A DNA stretch of 64,000 nt from Pseudarthrobacter naphthalenicus (GTDB taxonomy: Bacteria > Actinomycetota > Actinomycetes > Actinomycetales > Micrococcaceae): contig NZ_JARESG010000021.1 of the NCBI RefSeq assembly GCF_029076445.1, positions 1 through 64,000 of the forward strand. Reading direction: 5' to 3'. The stretch's first letter is position 1; each line of letters begins with the position of its first letter. Shown one piece after another: positions 37,336 to 46,893 of this stretch. The notes under the pieces are model-generated. The model was not told the DNA's origin, did no database searches, and worked only from the letters and a program-made list of their open reading frames with translations. Position numbers and translations under genes: made by a program.

Positions 37336-37842
37336 TCAGGACTCCCAGAGGATTTCGTCGTCCACGACGCCGTCCTCATCCGCTGAGGCCACCAGTACCT
37401 CGTCGGTGAAGTGCGCCCCCAAGGTGAAGTCCAGGACAAAGTAGCGTTCGGGCTGGCCGGGGAAGATGCCCACATGGCCGAGCTTGAGGGCTTTGAGGAA
37501 GACATCAGGGGTGAGCTGGCTGCGGTTCTGGACACCGAAGATTTTCTGCAGCGTCTCAGTCTTGAGCGCGCTGCAATGGAAATTGAGGTACTCCTGCGGG
37601 CTGGTGCCTTCCTGCCCCAGTTCTTCGGCGATCATCTCCCGGACTTCGTCCACGAGCTCTGGAAGGAAACGCAGCCGGTAGTCCACCTTGTGCATGGCAG
37701 CTTCGTCGAAATGGTCGTGCGCGTTGATGTTCAGGTCGAGTTCCAGGGTTTGGCCGCCGAGTTCATGTTTGGCAGCGACGTTGTGGTCCCTGCCGTGGTT
37801 GAGCTCGATTTCTCCAAAGTGCTGGCTCGCTACCCTGTTCAT
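37336..37842 (-). CDS. DUF2004 family protein
   Basis: A 168-residue soluble acidic protein with the family segments HFDEAAMHKVDYRLRFLPELVDEVREMI and DFTLGAHFTDEVLVASAD. DUF2004 proteins have no established function. The gene is followed on the same strand by nothing and preceded 46 bases away by the LysR gene. The two are co-oriented and may be linked. Confidence 0.82.
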   Translation of the reverse strand: MNRVASQHFGEIELNHGRDHNVAAKHELGGQTLELDLNINAHDHFDEAAMHKVDYRLRFLPELVDEVREMIAEELGQEGTSPQEYLNFHCSALKTETLQKIFGVQNRSQLTPDVFLKALKLGHVGIFPGQPERYFVLDFTLGAHFTDEVLVASADEDGVVDDEILWES

Positions 37843-37887
37843 ATCTTCAACATAGACCCCCAGCGCTGCGCATTCCAGCGTTCGGGG

Positions 37888-38805
37888 CTATTTCCCCGCC
37901 GTCCCGAGGCCCGCCAGAGTCTCAGCCAGCAGGTCCACGAACAGCTGGACGCGGGCGGTTTTTTTCTCGTTGAGGACGAGCGCGAAGACGTTCCGGGCCA
38001 GCCGTACCTCCGGCACGTCCAGCACCACGACGCCGGCTGGCCGGTTCCGCAGCGCAAGCTCCGGTACCAGCGCGGCGCCCAGCCCGGCCGCGGCCATTTC
38101 CAGGCTTGCATGGAAATCATCGCTGCGTGCCACCACCCGCGGGTGCAGGTTGCAGCCTGCAAAAAGCCGGTCGATCACCACGGCATCCGGACTCCCGGGG
38201 TGGTGCATGATCCACGGCAGTTCTGACAGATGGTCCGCAGCCACTTTCGCTTCGGGTCCGAAGCCCCAGCCGGCCGGAAGCACCACGCGGAAGTTGTCAT
38301 CGCCGATCCATTGCCTGTTGATTGTCTGCGGCCAGGCCAAGCCGGACTGGCCCACCTGAAACACCAGGCCCACATCCAGGTCACCGCCGGACCGGAGACC
38401 CTGGATGGTCTGGGACGGTTCGGCAACGGACACCCGGAGATCAATGCCCAGGTCCTTCCATGCAGGGTTCTTCAGGATGCGCGGCAGGACGTAGGTGGCA
38501 AGGCTGGGGAAGATGCCCAGCCGGAGTTCCTGGCTCTTACTGCCCTGGGTTTTGGCGGCAGCGGCCATCAGGGCTTCAATGTCCGTCAGTACTTTCGCGG
38601 CGTGCCGGCTCATCACCACTGCGGCCTCGGTGGGAACCACGCTGCGTGCCGAACGCTGGAAGAGGATCACCCCCGCCTCGCGTTCCAGGGCGGACATTTG
38701 CTGGGACACCGCCGAGGCCGTGTAGCCCAGGCGTGCCGCGGCGGCTGAGAACGAACCCAGCCGGGTAACCTCAAGGAGGGTCTTCAGATGTACGGGATTG
38801 ACCAC
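37888..38805 (-). CDS. LysR-family transcriptional regulator
   Basis: A 305-residue regulator with an N-terminal winged helix (residues about 5-62, LGSFSAAAARLGYTASAVSQQ) and a periplasmic-binding-fold effector domain from about residue 90. GTG/ATG at 38805 is the natural start. The divergent gene 128 bases away is an FAD oxidoreductase that begins a three-gene lipid operon. LysR proteins commonly control the divergent unit, so it may regulate 38933-42434. Confidence 0.92.
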   Translation of the reverse strand: MVNPVHLKTLLEVTRLGSFSAAAARLGYTASAVSQQMSALEREAGVILFQRSARSVVPTEAAVVMSRHAAKVLTDIEALMAAAAKTQGSKSQELRLGIFPSLATYVLPRILKNPAWKDLGIDLRVSVAEPSQTIQGLRSGGDLDVGLVFQVGQSGLAWPQTINRQWIGDDNFRVVLPAGWGFGPEAKVAADHLSELPWIMHHPGSPDAVVIDRLFAGCNLHPRVVARSDDFHASLEMAAAGLGAALVPELALRNRPAGVVVLDVPEVRLARNVFALVLNEKKTARVQLFVDLLAETLAGLGTAGK

Positions 38806-38932
38806 CAGCCCACACTACTGCTGCCGGCTCGTTGCTGATAAAAGTGCCAACCCATCGACCCATCCACCCCACCCGCTGTTCCGAATTGCCCTGTGTATAT
38901 CCAAGGGCAACCGTTCAGCAGAGGAGCATAAG

Positions 38933-40327
38933 GTGTCACTACCCCCAACATTGGGCGCCGCCGCAGCCAGGCGCATCGCCGTCGTGGGCAGCGGCGTGGC
39001 CGGCCTGACGGCCGCTTATATCCTGAACCGGCATGACCAGGTCACCCTGTTCGAGGCGGACAGCAGGCTCGGCGGCCACGCACACACGCACAGCGTCCCG
39101 CAGCCTGACGGCTCCACTCTTGGCGTGGACACCGGATTTATCGTCCACAACGAGCGGACCTATCCCACCTTGCTGCGGCTGTTTGCGGAACTGGGGGTCA
39201 AGACCCAGAATTCTGAAATGAGCATGTCCATCCGGTGCGACGGCTGCGGCCTGGAGTATGCGGGAGCCCGCGACGGCGGTAAAGGCATCATCGCCCGGCC
39301 TTCCAGCCTCCTGCGCGGACGCTATCTGCTGATGCTGGTTGAAGTGATGCGTTTCTACCGGCGGGCGCGCGCGCTGATCGATGCGGGCGCAACGTCCGAC
39401 GCCGGCGCCGGTACCGGCGGTGATGAGCTCACCCTCGGCGAATTCCTCGACAAGGAGCGCTTCAGCCCCTACTTCATCTCCCACTTCATGACGCCCGTGG
39501 TGAGTGCGGTCTGGTCCTGCGACCCCACCACGGCACTGTCCTATCCGGCAAGGTACCTCTTCACCTTCCTGGGCCATCACGGCATGCTGGGCGTCAAGGG
39601 TTCGCCGCAGTGGCGGACGGTCACCGGCGGTTCGGGCCAGTACGTTGAAAAGCTGGCCGCGACGCTCCCGGACATCCGGCTCAACAGTCCCGTGACCGCT
39701 GTCCGCCGGCACGCCCTCGGTGTCGAAGTGGACACCGCCGCGGGCATCGAAGACTTCGAAGCGGTAGTCATTGCCACACACCCGGCCCAGGCCCTTGGCT
39801 TCCTCGCCGACGCCACACCGGCCGAAAAGGAGGCGCTTGGCGCCATGCCCTACTCGGTCAACCACACAGTCTTCCACCGGGACCCGGCCGTCCTGCCCGC
39901 AGCGGACAACGCCCGGGCATCATGGAACTACCGGCTCCCCGGCTGCGATGCCAGGCCGGATAAGGTCCTGGTCAGTTACGACCTCACCCGCCTCCAGCGG
40001 CTGCAGCCTGCTGATGGCCGGCCATACCTGGTGAGCCTGGGGGAGTCGGAACTGATCAAGGAGGACAGTGTGCTGGACCGGATGGTGTACGAGCACCCGC
40101 AATACACACCCGAGTCCCTTCGCGCACAGCAACAGATCGCCCTGCTCAGCGATGACCGGATCGCCTACGCCGGCGCCTACCTGGGCTGGGGTTTCCACGA
40201 GGACGGCGCACTCTCCGGTGTCCGGGCCGCGGCCAGCCTGGGACGCGCTTGGGACGCACCCGGCGTCGAGTCTCCTGAAACGACTGCAGGCGAGCCGGAA
40301 CTGATGGCAGCAACGGAGGGCGCATGA
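38933..40327 (+). CDS. FAD-dependent amine-oxidase-like oxidoreductase
   Basis: A 464-residue flavoprotein with the FAD fold near residue 12 (RIAVVGSGVAGLTAAYIL) and the RxGGH segment (ADSRLGGHAHTH) of the amine oxidase/desaturase group. GTG 38933 has GAGGAG six bases upstream; the longer frame reaches into the LysR promoter. With DUF1365 and CFA synthase downstream it forms the three-gene set seen in many bacteria that modify unsaturated membrane fatty acids. The exact reaction is unproven; oxidation of an acyl chain before or after methylation is a reasonable guess. Confidence 0.9.
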   Translation: MSLPPTLGAAAARRIAVVGSGVAGLTAAYILNRHDQVTLFEADSRLGGHAHTHSVPQPDGSTLGVDTGFIVHNERTYPTLLRLFAELGVKTQNSEMSMSIRCDGCGLEYAGARDGGKGIIARPSSLLRGRYLLMLVEVMRFYRRARALIDAGATSDAGAGTGGDELTLGEFLDKERFSPYFISHFMTPVVSAVWSCDPTTALSYPARYLFTFLGHHGMLGVKGSPQWRTVTGGSGQYVEKLAATLPDIRLNSPVTAVRRHALGVEVDTAAGIEDFEAVVIATHPAQALGFLADATPAEKEALGAMPYSVNHTVFHRDPAVLPAADNARASWNYRLPGCDARPDKVLVSYDLTRLQRLQPADGRPYLVSLGESELIKEDSVLDRMVYEHPQYTPESLRAQQQIALLSDDRIAYAGAYLGWGFHEDGALSGVRAAASLGRAWDAPGVESPETTAGEPELMAATEGA

Positions 40328-41055
40328 GCCCAACGGCAGCGATCTACCGCACGTCCATCTCCCACGTGCGGAAGACCCCGCTGAAGAATGCATTCACCTA
40401 CCGGAGCTACAGCTGGTTCGTGGACGTGGACCGGTTGCCGAAGCTGCCCCGGTTACTGCGGGCGCTGGCTGTTTTCCGGGCCGCCGACCACCTGGGTGAT
40501 CCCGCCTCCACAATCCGCAGCAACGTGGAACGGTTTTTGCGGGCCCGGGGCATGGAGCCCGACGGCGGGCCCATCCGGATGCTGACCAGCGCCCGGGTTT
40601 TCGGGCACGTCTTTAATCCACTCACTCTTTTCTGGTGCTACCGGGCTTCCGGGGATCTGCAGTGCGTCATCGCCGAGGTCCACAACACCTATGGGGAACG
40701 CCACTGCTACCTCCTGGACACGGACGCTTCCGGCAGGGCCAGCGTGCCCAAGGCGTTCTACGTCTCGCCGTTCAACGACGTCGACGGGAGCTACCGGATG
40801 AAGGTGCCTGCTCCGGAGGAACGGCTTTCCGTCTCCATCGTCCTGGAGCGCGAGGGGCACCGGCCCTTCGTCGCCACCATGGATGGTGAACGGCGCCCGG
40901 CCACCCTCGGTAACATCCTGGCGGCGGCCATCGCCGTGCCGGCCGCGCCGCTGCTGGTATCCGCATTAATCCGTTTTCAGGGCGTTAAACTCTGGGCAAG
41001 GCGCCTGCCCGTCGTCAAAAGGCCACATCACCCCTCACAGGAGGCAGTTCAATGA
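40324..41055 (+). CDS. DUF1365 domain-containing protein
   Basis: A 243-residue protein with the family N-terminus (IYRTSISHVRKTPLKNAFTYR) and core (VFGHVFNPLTLFWCYR, EVHNTYGERHCYLL, KAFYVSPFNDVDGSY). DUF1365 proteins always occur beside CFA-type synthases and oxidoreductases but have no known activity. It overlaps both neighbours by four bases (ATGA), giving tight coupling. Confidence 0.93.
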   Translation: MSPTAAIYRTSISHVRKTPLKNAFTYRSYSWFVDVDRLPKLPRLLRALAVFRAADHLGDPASTIRSNVERFLRARGMEPDGGPIRMLTSARVFGHVFNPLTLFWCYRASGDLQCVIAEVHNTYGERHCYLLDTDASGRASVPKAFYVSPFNDVDGSYRMKVPAPEERLSVSIVLEREGHRPFVATMDGERRPATLGNILAAAIAVPAAPLLVSALIRFQGVKLWARRLPVVKRPHHPSQEAVQ

Positions 41056-42434
41056 CAATGACCGATGAGAACGGAACGGCCGCTGCGCAGGTTCCCGCCG
41101 CGACGTCCGCGCGGCTGCCCCTTGCCGGGAACAAAGCTGGAGGTGACAACGCTGCCGGGGTACCGGCGTCGCCCGCCACCATCGATCCGGAGGTTTGGCC
41201 CGGTGTTGCGCACGCGCCGTCGGGCGCCAAGGCCGTCATCGCGGGCAAGGCCGCAGGCCTGCTGTTCAAGGCAGCCGTGCGCCGGTTGCCACTGCAGGTG
41301 GCCTACCCTGACGGTTCAGTCCTGGGCACTGGCGGCCCCGGGGCTCCGGTTATGACAATGCTCCGGCCGGAGGACTTCGAGCGGCGCATCGGGGACAACG
41401 GCCTCATCGGGCTCGGAGAATCGTTTATGGCGGGTGACTGGGAGGCCTCGGACCTGGCTGGGGTACTGGAGGTCTTTGCTGCCTCGGTGGACACACTGAT
41501 CCCAAAGCCGCTGCAGACGCTGCGGACCCTGTACCTGCCACGGACTCCGCGGCAGGAACGCAACGAAGAGCAGAACACGCGAAGCAACATCTCACGCCAC
41601 TACGATCTGTCCAACGAGCTCTTCGCGAATTTCCTGGACACCACCATGAGCTACTCCTCGGCGCTGTTCCCACGGAGCGAGGGGGCGTTGGACTCGGTCC
41701 CCTGGGAGGCTCTGGCGGAAGCGCAGCAGGCGAAGATTGACAGGCTGCTGGATAAAGCCGGCGTCAGATCCGGCACCCGGCTGCTGGAGATCGGCACCGG
41801 CTGGGGCGAACTGGCACTCCGCGCCGCTGCCCGCGGCGCCACTGTTTACAGCGTGACTTTGTCCAGCGAACAGCGGGCGCTCGCGCAGGAGCGAATTGCG
41901 GCCGCGGGCTACGCGGACAAGGTGACGGTCGCGTTGCAGGACTACCGGGCGGTGGAAGGCGAGTTCGACGCCGTCGTTTCCGTTGAAATGATCGAGGCGG
42001 TTGGCTATGAATACTGGCCCATCTACTTTCAGACCATCGACCGGGTGCTGGCCCCGGGCGGCAAGGTGGCCATCCAAGCCATCACCATGCCGCACGGCCG
42101 GATGCTGGCGACGCGCAACGCATACACGTGGGTGCACAAGTACATCTTCCCCGGCGGTTTCCTGCCGTCCGTGCGGGCGATCGAGGGCGTGACCCAGCAG
42201 CACACCACACTCCGGGTGCGTGAACGGATGGGCATGGGCGATCACTACGCGGCGACCCTGCGCCTCTGGGAGGAGCGCTTCATGGCGCGCTCGCAGGAAG
42301 TGGGGGAACTGGGCTTCGACGCCGTTTTCCAGCGGATGTGGCTGTTCTACCTCTGCTACTCCCGCGCCGGTTTCCAGTCCGGCTACCTGGACGTGCAGCA
42401 GATTGTGCTGGACCGCCGGGAGGCGCAGCTGTAG
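41052..42434 (+). CDS. cyclopropane-fatty-acyl-phospholipid synthase-like methyltransferase
   Basis: A 460-residue SAM-dependent lipid methyltransferase. The first 130 residues include a disordered Ala-rich start and the acyl-binding region. The methyltransferase domain has motif I LLEIGTGWGELALRAA, then VTLSSEQRALAQERI and the VSVEMIEAVGYEYW active-site loop. It differs clearly from the CFA gene at 21229 and belongs to the oxidoreductase-DUF1365-CFA subtype. The product may be a cyclopropane, methyl-branched or related fatty acid. Confidence 0.93.
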   Translation: MTMTDENGTAAAQVPAATSARLPLAGNKAGGDNAAGVPASPATIDPEVWPGVAHAPSGAKAVIAGKAAGLLFKAAVRRLPLQVAYPDGSVLGTGGPGAPVMTMLRPEDFERRIGDNGLIGLGESFMAGDWEASDLAGVLEVFAASVDTLIPKPLQTLRTLYLPRTPRQERNEEQNTRSNISRHYDLSNELFANFLDTTMSYSSALFPRSEGALDSVPWEALAEAQQAKIDRLLDKAGVRSGTRLLEIGTGWGELALRAAARGATVYSVTLSSEQRALAQERIAAAGYADKVTVALQDYRAVEGEFDAVVSVEMIEAVGYEYWPIYFQTIDRVLAPGGKVAIQAITMPHGRMLATRNAYTWVHKYIFPGGFLPSVRAIEGVTQQHTTLRVRERMGMGDHYAATLRLWEERFMARSQEVGELGFDAVFQRMWLFYLCYSRAGFQSGYLDVQQIVLDRREAQL

Positions 42435-42481
42435 CAACCACGGGAGACACAGCTGTAGCCACCGCCGCACATCGTTCCTTC

Positions 42482-44008
42482 TCAAACCCGGGCGTGGAGG
42501 AGCCTCTCCAGGCCCTCTTCCCCAAGCGAGAGTCCGATGTGGACGAGATCCGGGTAGCCGTCCGCGAGACCCCCCTGTGGTCCGTCCTTCGATTCTTCAT
42601 GGGGTTCGAGTTGGTTGGGCCAGTGGGGTGGTTCCCAGTCCTGGTGTTCGCTTTTGTAGTGCCGGCCGGACGGGGAGATCCAGCCGGGCGGGTGGTCTTT
42701 GGTTGCCGGGGTGGGGGTCCAGGGGCCGGAGTGTCTGAGTTTGTGGTGTTTGGGACATGGCTGTCCCAGGTTGGAAACTCCGGTGGTGCCGCCCTTGGCC
42801 CAGGCAAGGATATGGTCGGCCTCGTTGTCCAGTGAGTTGTTGCTGCAGCCAGGGAACGGGCACTTGCCGTCCCGCAGCCGCAACCATTGCCGCATGGCTT
42901 TGGTGAGCCGGTAGCTGGTGCGGCCGATCTCCAGCGGCGCCCCGTCGCGCGGGTCAATCAGGACCCGGTGGAACGACTCGGCCCCGTTCGCCACCAGGTC
43001 CCTGGCCATCGACGCCGGGATGGGACCGTAACCGTCCAGCATGGCCGGCTCCTCGGTGGCCCCGAGCAACGAGAACACCGGCACGGTCACCAGCACCTGG
43101 GCCCGCGGCGACGGGACCTGCCCCGGGTCGTGTTCTTCAGAGCTCCCATTCCTGGCCGGGTCCCCGCTGTTGCGCAGGTCCGTGGTGGTCAGGTCCGCGG
43201 TGGTCAGGAGGGCGGCGGCGAAGACATCGGCGCGGAGTTGGGTGAGGGTCCGCTGCTCCGCCGGGCCCTGCAGGCCCCGGGAGATGGCGGTGGTCCGGTT
43301 CCAGATGGCGACTGCCTGGTCCCCGGGGAGGTAGGCCGTGACCCAGGCCATCCCGTCCTGGTCCGGGCAGTACTCCACCCGCCGGTCCAGGACACCCTTG
43401 GCGTGGCGCGTCTCGATACTCTCGGTGTGGTGGCGTTCGCGCCAGGTACGGGCCCGGTGACGGAACCGGGACGCCGGCATTTCCCCGGCGGGACAGCCCC
43501 GGGCGGCGTCCGGTGCGTCCGGGTCCAGGAAGTGGGCCTCCAGGGCTGCGGCGCCGGCCCGGTCAAGGGTGGCGGCTTCGTCCGCCATGACCCGGGCGTG
43601 CTGCCAGGAGATGGTGCCCGCCTGCAGAGCGGCCAGGGTCAGGGGCAAAGTTGTGGTCAGGGCCTGGGAAACGGCCAGGAACGAACCCGCCGCCCGGTCA
43701 CCAATGGTCATGGCACACGCGACCTCCGCGGTGACCGCCATCTCCTGGGCCTGCACCGAAGCGTCCGGAGGCGCTGCGGCCTGGGCAGTGTCCGCGTATG
43801 TCACGGCAGCCCCGGCCTTCAAAGCAGCAATCTGCGCGTCAGCTGCCGCGGCGCCGGCCAGAATATCCAGGCAATCCTCGGACAATTCCCGCAATGGATC
43901 GCCCGCCGAATAAAACGCAGCGGGACCAGATTCGCTGGCCACGCCGGTGAGCACCGTAATGGCCGCGGTGATGTCCGCAAATGCCTTTGCCACTGCCGGG
44001 TTCCTCAT
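42482..44008 (-). CDS. DUF222 / HNH endonuclease domain protein (13E12-like)
   Basis: A protein of about 508 residues with an N-terminal DUF222 helical domain (residues about 90-330) and a C-terminal HNH zinc nuclease module (CPFPGCSNNSLDNEADHILAW, then CPKHHKLRH, near residues 395-435). The family is repeated in Arthrobacter and mycobacterial genomes and its substrate is unknown. ATG 44008 is used; a second in-frame ATG at 44041 is possible, and neither has a strong ribosome binding site. It is a stand-alone gene. Confidence 0.88.
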   Translation of the reverse strand: MRNPAVAKAFADITAAITVLTGVASESGPAAFYSAGDPLRELSEDCLDILAGAAAADAQIAALKAGAAVTYADTAQAAAPPDASVQAQEMAVTAEVACAMTIGDRAAGSFLAVSQALTTTLPLTLAALQAGTISWQHARVMADEAATLDRAGAAALEAHFLDPDAPDAARGCPAGEMPASRFRHRARTWRERHHTESIETRHAKGVLDRRVEYCPDQDGMAWVTAYLPGDQAVAIWNRTTAISRGLQGPAEQRTLTQLRADVFAAALLTTADLTTTDLRNSGDPARNGSSEEHDPGQVPSPRAQVLVTVPVFSLLGATEEPAMLDGYGPIPASMARDLVANGAESFHRVLIDPRDGAPLEIGRTSYRLTKAMRQWLRLRDGKCPFPGCSNNSLDNEADHILAWAKGGTTGVSNLGQPCPKHHKLRHSGPWTPTPATKDHPPGWISPSGRHYKSEHQDWEPPHWPNQLEPHEESKDGPQGGLADGYPDLVHIGLSLGEEGLERLLHARV

Positions 44009-44144
44009 GTAGCCATCATGACAAGGGGGTCTGACATTCAAGCGAGACTGCAGTTGTAGGCACGCTCATCCGTCCGCGCGCCGGTAGGATTCTTGCGGCG
44101 TGCAGATTGCGCGCACACTCGGCAGATTCCGGCGGCAAGGACTG

Positions 44145-45932
44145 ATGATGAAGAAGACCACGCGGAAGACGTCCGACGACGATACAGGGCAGGGTGCCGC
44201 AGCGCTGCCGGGGATGCCCTGGAGTGAGCGCCCGTGGACCAGTTCCTACGGGCCTGGTGTCCCGGCGGACTTGGTGCTCCCGAAGGGTTCACTGGTGGAC
44301 CTTTTAGACAAGTCCGTGCGCCGGTACGGGTCCAAGACCGCTTTGGAGTTCTTCGGCGCCGGCACCAGCTACCGTGAGCTCGGAAGACTGATCAGCCGGG
44401 CTGCTGCCGGCTTGAAGAAACTGGGCGTCAAAGCCGGCGACAGGGTGGCCCTCGTGATGCCGAACTGCCCACAACACGTCATCGCTTTCCACGCCGTGCT
44501 GCGTCTCGGCGCAGTGGTGGTGGAACACAACCCGCTCTACACGGACCGTGAACTGCGCCACCTGTTCGAGGACCATGGGGCCGCCGTCGCGATCGTGTGG
44601 GACAAGGCGGTGGAGCGGGTGCGTCAGCTGCCGGCCGACGTCGGACTCCGCACGATTGTCTCGGTGGAACTGATCCCCGCGATGCCGCTGCCGCAGCGGC
44701 TGGCGCTGCGGCTTCCGGTGCCCGCCGCCCGCAAGGCCCGTGCCGCCCTTACCGTCGGCAGGGGCGAGGCGAAGGGCCGGCCAGCTGCCGCCACGCGTCC
44801 GGTGCTGCCGTGGCGGCAGCTCCTCGATGCCGGGGAGCTCAAGAAGAAACATCCGCGTCCCGCTGCCGAGGACCTCGCTGTCCTTCAGTACACGTCCGGC
44901 ACCACCGGCCTGCCCAAGGGCGCCATGCTCACCCACGCCAACCTGCAGGCCAACGCCGCGCAGGGCCGGGCCTGGGTGCCGGGGCTGAAGGAAGGCAAGG
45001 AAACCGTCTACGCGGTGCTGCCGATGTTCCATGCCTATGGCCTCACCGTGTGCATGACGTTCGCCCTCAGCATCGGCGCGAAGCTGGTCCTGTTCCCCAA
45101 GTTCGACGTGGACCTCGTCTTGAAGGCCCTCAGGAAGTCTCCTGCCACGTTCCTGCCCGCCGTACCGCCGATCTATGACCGCATCGCCGCCGCGGCGTCT
45201 GAGCGCGGTATCGGCCTGGAAAGCATCCGCTTCTCCATCTCCGGCGCCATGAACCTGCCCACAGCAACGGTGGAGACCTGGGAGAAAGCGACCGGCGGCT
45301 ACCTGATCGAAGGCTACGGGCTGACCGAAACTTCCCCCATCGCCATAGGCAACCCGTTCGGACCCAGCAGGAAGCCCGGCACCGTTGGCGTGCCGTTCCC
45401 GCTGACGGACATCCGGGTGGTGGATCCGAAGAACGTGGCCCTGGACCGGGCCCCGGGGGAGGAGGGGGAGCTGCTGATCCGCGGGCCGCAGGTATTTGCG
45501 GGGTACTGGAACCGGCCGGAGGAGACCGAAGAGGCCCTGCTCGACGGCGGTTGGTTCCGCACCGGCGACATCGTCTCGGTGGACAACGACTACTTCGTCA
45601 CCATCCGGGACCGGATCAAGGAGCTGATTATCACCGGTGGCTTCAACGTCTCGCCCAGTGAGGTGGAAGATGTCATCGCCACCTTCCCCGGCGTATCCGA
45701 AGTCTCCGTGGTAGGGCTGCCCCGGCCCGGCGGGGGAGAGGACGTGGTGGCGGCGGTGGTCCCGATCCCGGGCAGCACCCTCGATTCCGCGGCGCTGTTG
45801 GCCTATGCCCGGGAGCAGCTGACAGCCTACAAGGTGCCCCGCAGGGTGGTTGTGCTCGATTCGCTGCCGCGTTCGCTTATTGGCAAAGTCCTGCGCCGGG
45901 AGATCCGGGACACCTTGGTGGCCCGGGACTGA
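44145..45932 (+). CDS. long-chain fatty-acid--CoA ligase (AMP-binding)
   Basis: An adenylate-forming enzyme that activates fatty acids as acyl-CoA. The product is about 595 residues, with P-loop LQYTSGTTGLPKGAM, EGYGLTETSP and the C-terminal hinge FRTGDIVSVDNDYFVTIRDR followed by KELIITGGFNVSPSEVEDVI. ATG 44145 (or 44148) is preceded by AAGGA. A frame opening at 44100 would add 15 residues. Proximity to the lipid operon is suggestive, but the HNH gene lies between them. Confidence 0.92.
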   Translation: MMKKTTRKTSDDDTGQGAAALPGMPWSERPWTSSYGPGVPADLVLPKGSLVDLLDKSVRRYGSKTALEFFGAGTSYRELGRLISRAAAGLKKLGVKAGDRVALVMPNCPQHVIAFHAVLRLGAVVVEHNPLYTDRELRHLFEDHGAAVAIVWDKAVERVRQLPADVGLRTIVSVELIPAMPLPQRLALRLPVPAARKARAALTVGRGEAKGRPAAATRPVLPWRQLLDAGELKKKHPRPAAEDLAVLQYTSGTTGLPKGAMLTHANLQANAAQGRAWVPGLKEGKETVYAVLPMFHAYGLTVCMTFALSIGAKLVLFPKFDVDLVLKALRKSPATFLPAVPPIYDRIAAAASERGIGLESIRFSISGAMNLPTATVETWEKATGGYLIEGYGLTETSPIAIGNPFGPSRKPGTVGVPFPLTDIRVVDPKNVALDRAPGEEGELLIRGPQVFAGYWNRPEETEEALLDGGWFRTGDIVSVDNDYFVTIRDRIKELIITGGFNVSPSEVEDVIATFPGVSEVSVVGLPRPGGGEDVVAAVVPIPGSTLDSAALLAYAREQLTAYKVPRRVVVLDSLPRSLIGKVLRREIRDTLVARD

Positions 45933-45941
45933 ACCGGCAGG

Positions 45942-46499
45942 CTACTTCTGCCGGATGCCAGTTCCGGGGTTGAGCCTGGCGATTGCCGTGGACAGGATGG
46001 TGGCGAAGCCACACCAGGCCGCATAGGGAGCAAGCGACACCCCGGCCCGTTGGTTCAGCCGGTAGGTCCGCCGGACCAGGTCGGCGCTGCTGGCCGCCAG
46101 CACTGCCGCCTCCGCCGCGGCGAGCCAGGGCCGGCGTGAGCGCCAGAAAAGCCAGCTCCAGGCAGCATTGAGGACGAAGTTGGTGGCCAGGGCGCCGCGA
46201 TAGGCGCGGATTTCCTGCTTCCTCGCTGTGCCGCCGGGCTTCTGGCTGCCAGCCCCGGTGCCACTGGTTTTCCTGTTCCCGCTGTCTTCTCCGTTGCTAC
46301 TGTCCAGGGCGGCCGCGGAGCTGACGGCAAGGTCCGCGTACAGTGCGGTCCATACAACAGGGAAAGCGAGGGCCGGCGGCTGCCAGTCCGGCTTGCGCAG
46401 CTGGCGGTACCAGGAGCTGTTAGGGTCCGTAGCCGCTCCGCCGGCGGCGGCAGTCGCGGCTGTGGCGGCCGCAGTCCACGCTAGTGTCTTCAATTTCAT
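45942..46499 (-). CDS. TspO/MBR family protein
   Basis: This family of membrane proteins binds porphyrins and related ligands. The 185-residue protein has five hydrophobic segments and the family motifs SSWYRQLRKPDWQPP near the N-terminus and the FPVVWTALY helix. An unusual hydrophilic Ser/Gly/Lys insert of about 30 residues (about 63-95) sits after the second helix. ATG 46499 starts the signal-like first helix. It converges with the acyl-CoA ligase gene and diverges from nrdH. Confidence 0.88.
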   Translation of the reverse strand: MKLKTLAWTAAATAATAAAGGAATDPNSSWYRQLRKPDWQPPALAFPVVWTALYADLAVSSAAALDSSNGEDSGNRKTSGTGAGSQKPGGTARKQEIRAYRGALATNFVLNAAWSWLFWRSRRPWLAAAEAAVLAASSADLVRRTYRLNQRAGVSLAPYAAWCGFATILSTAIARLNPGTGIRQK

Positions 46500-46626
46500 G
46501 CTGACCCTCAATTCCCTTGGAGTCCCCGCTACAGATGTAGCCCAGGTCCGGCTTCTGTGAGGGCAGTCGCCCACACGGTTGATGGTACGGGGTGGCCGCC
46601 GCTTCGTCCCGGGTCCATGGGCCCCT

Positions 46627-46659
46627 CACAACATGTAGTGCTGACCACTACATGTTGTG
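46627..46659. promoter_or_regulatory. paired NrdR-box-like palindromes
   Basis: CACAACATGTAGTG (46627-46640) and its exact inverse CACTACATGTTGTG (46646-46659) are separated by five bases. They match the ACWACATGTWGT-type core of NrdR boxes known upstream of class Ib genes. It lies about 300 bases before nrdH. Confidence 0.65.
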
Positions 46660-46879
46660 GTTGGCGGCACTGTTCTGGCCGACGTTCCGGGCACGGCGAC
46701 ACGCCGTCCAGAACGCGACACGCTGGCCGTTAATTGTTGGGAAGTACTCCACAGGGTGTGGATTTCGTCCGCAAAAAACCCTGGAATCCGGACATTTTGA
46801 AGGCCGGTGCCTGTGGATTAAAAGTGCATTAAATGACATACTTGTAATACATCATCTTGGGGTTCCGAAGAGCCGTCTG

Positions 46880-46893
46880 CACTACATGTAGTA
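46880..46893. promoter_or_regulatory. NrdR-box-like site close to nrdH
   Basis: CACTACATGTAGTA contains the same CTACATGTAG core as the paired boxes, 62 bases before the nrdH start. It is near the expected transcription start, so NrdR with dATP bound could block polymerase here. nrdR itself is not in the window. Confidence 0.7.
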
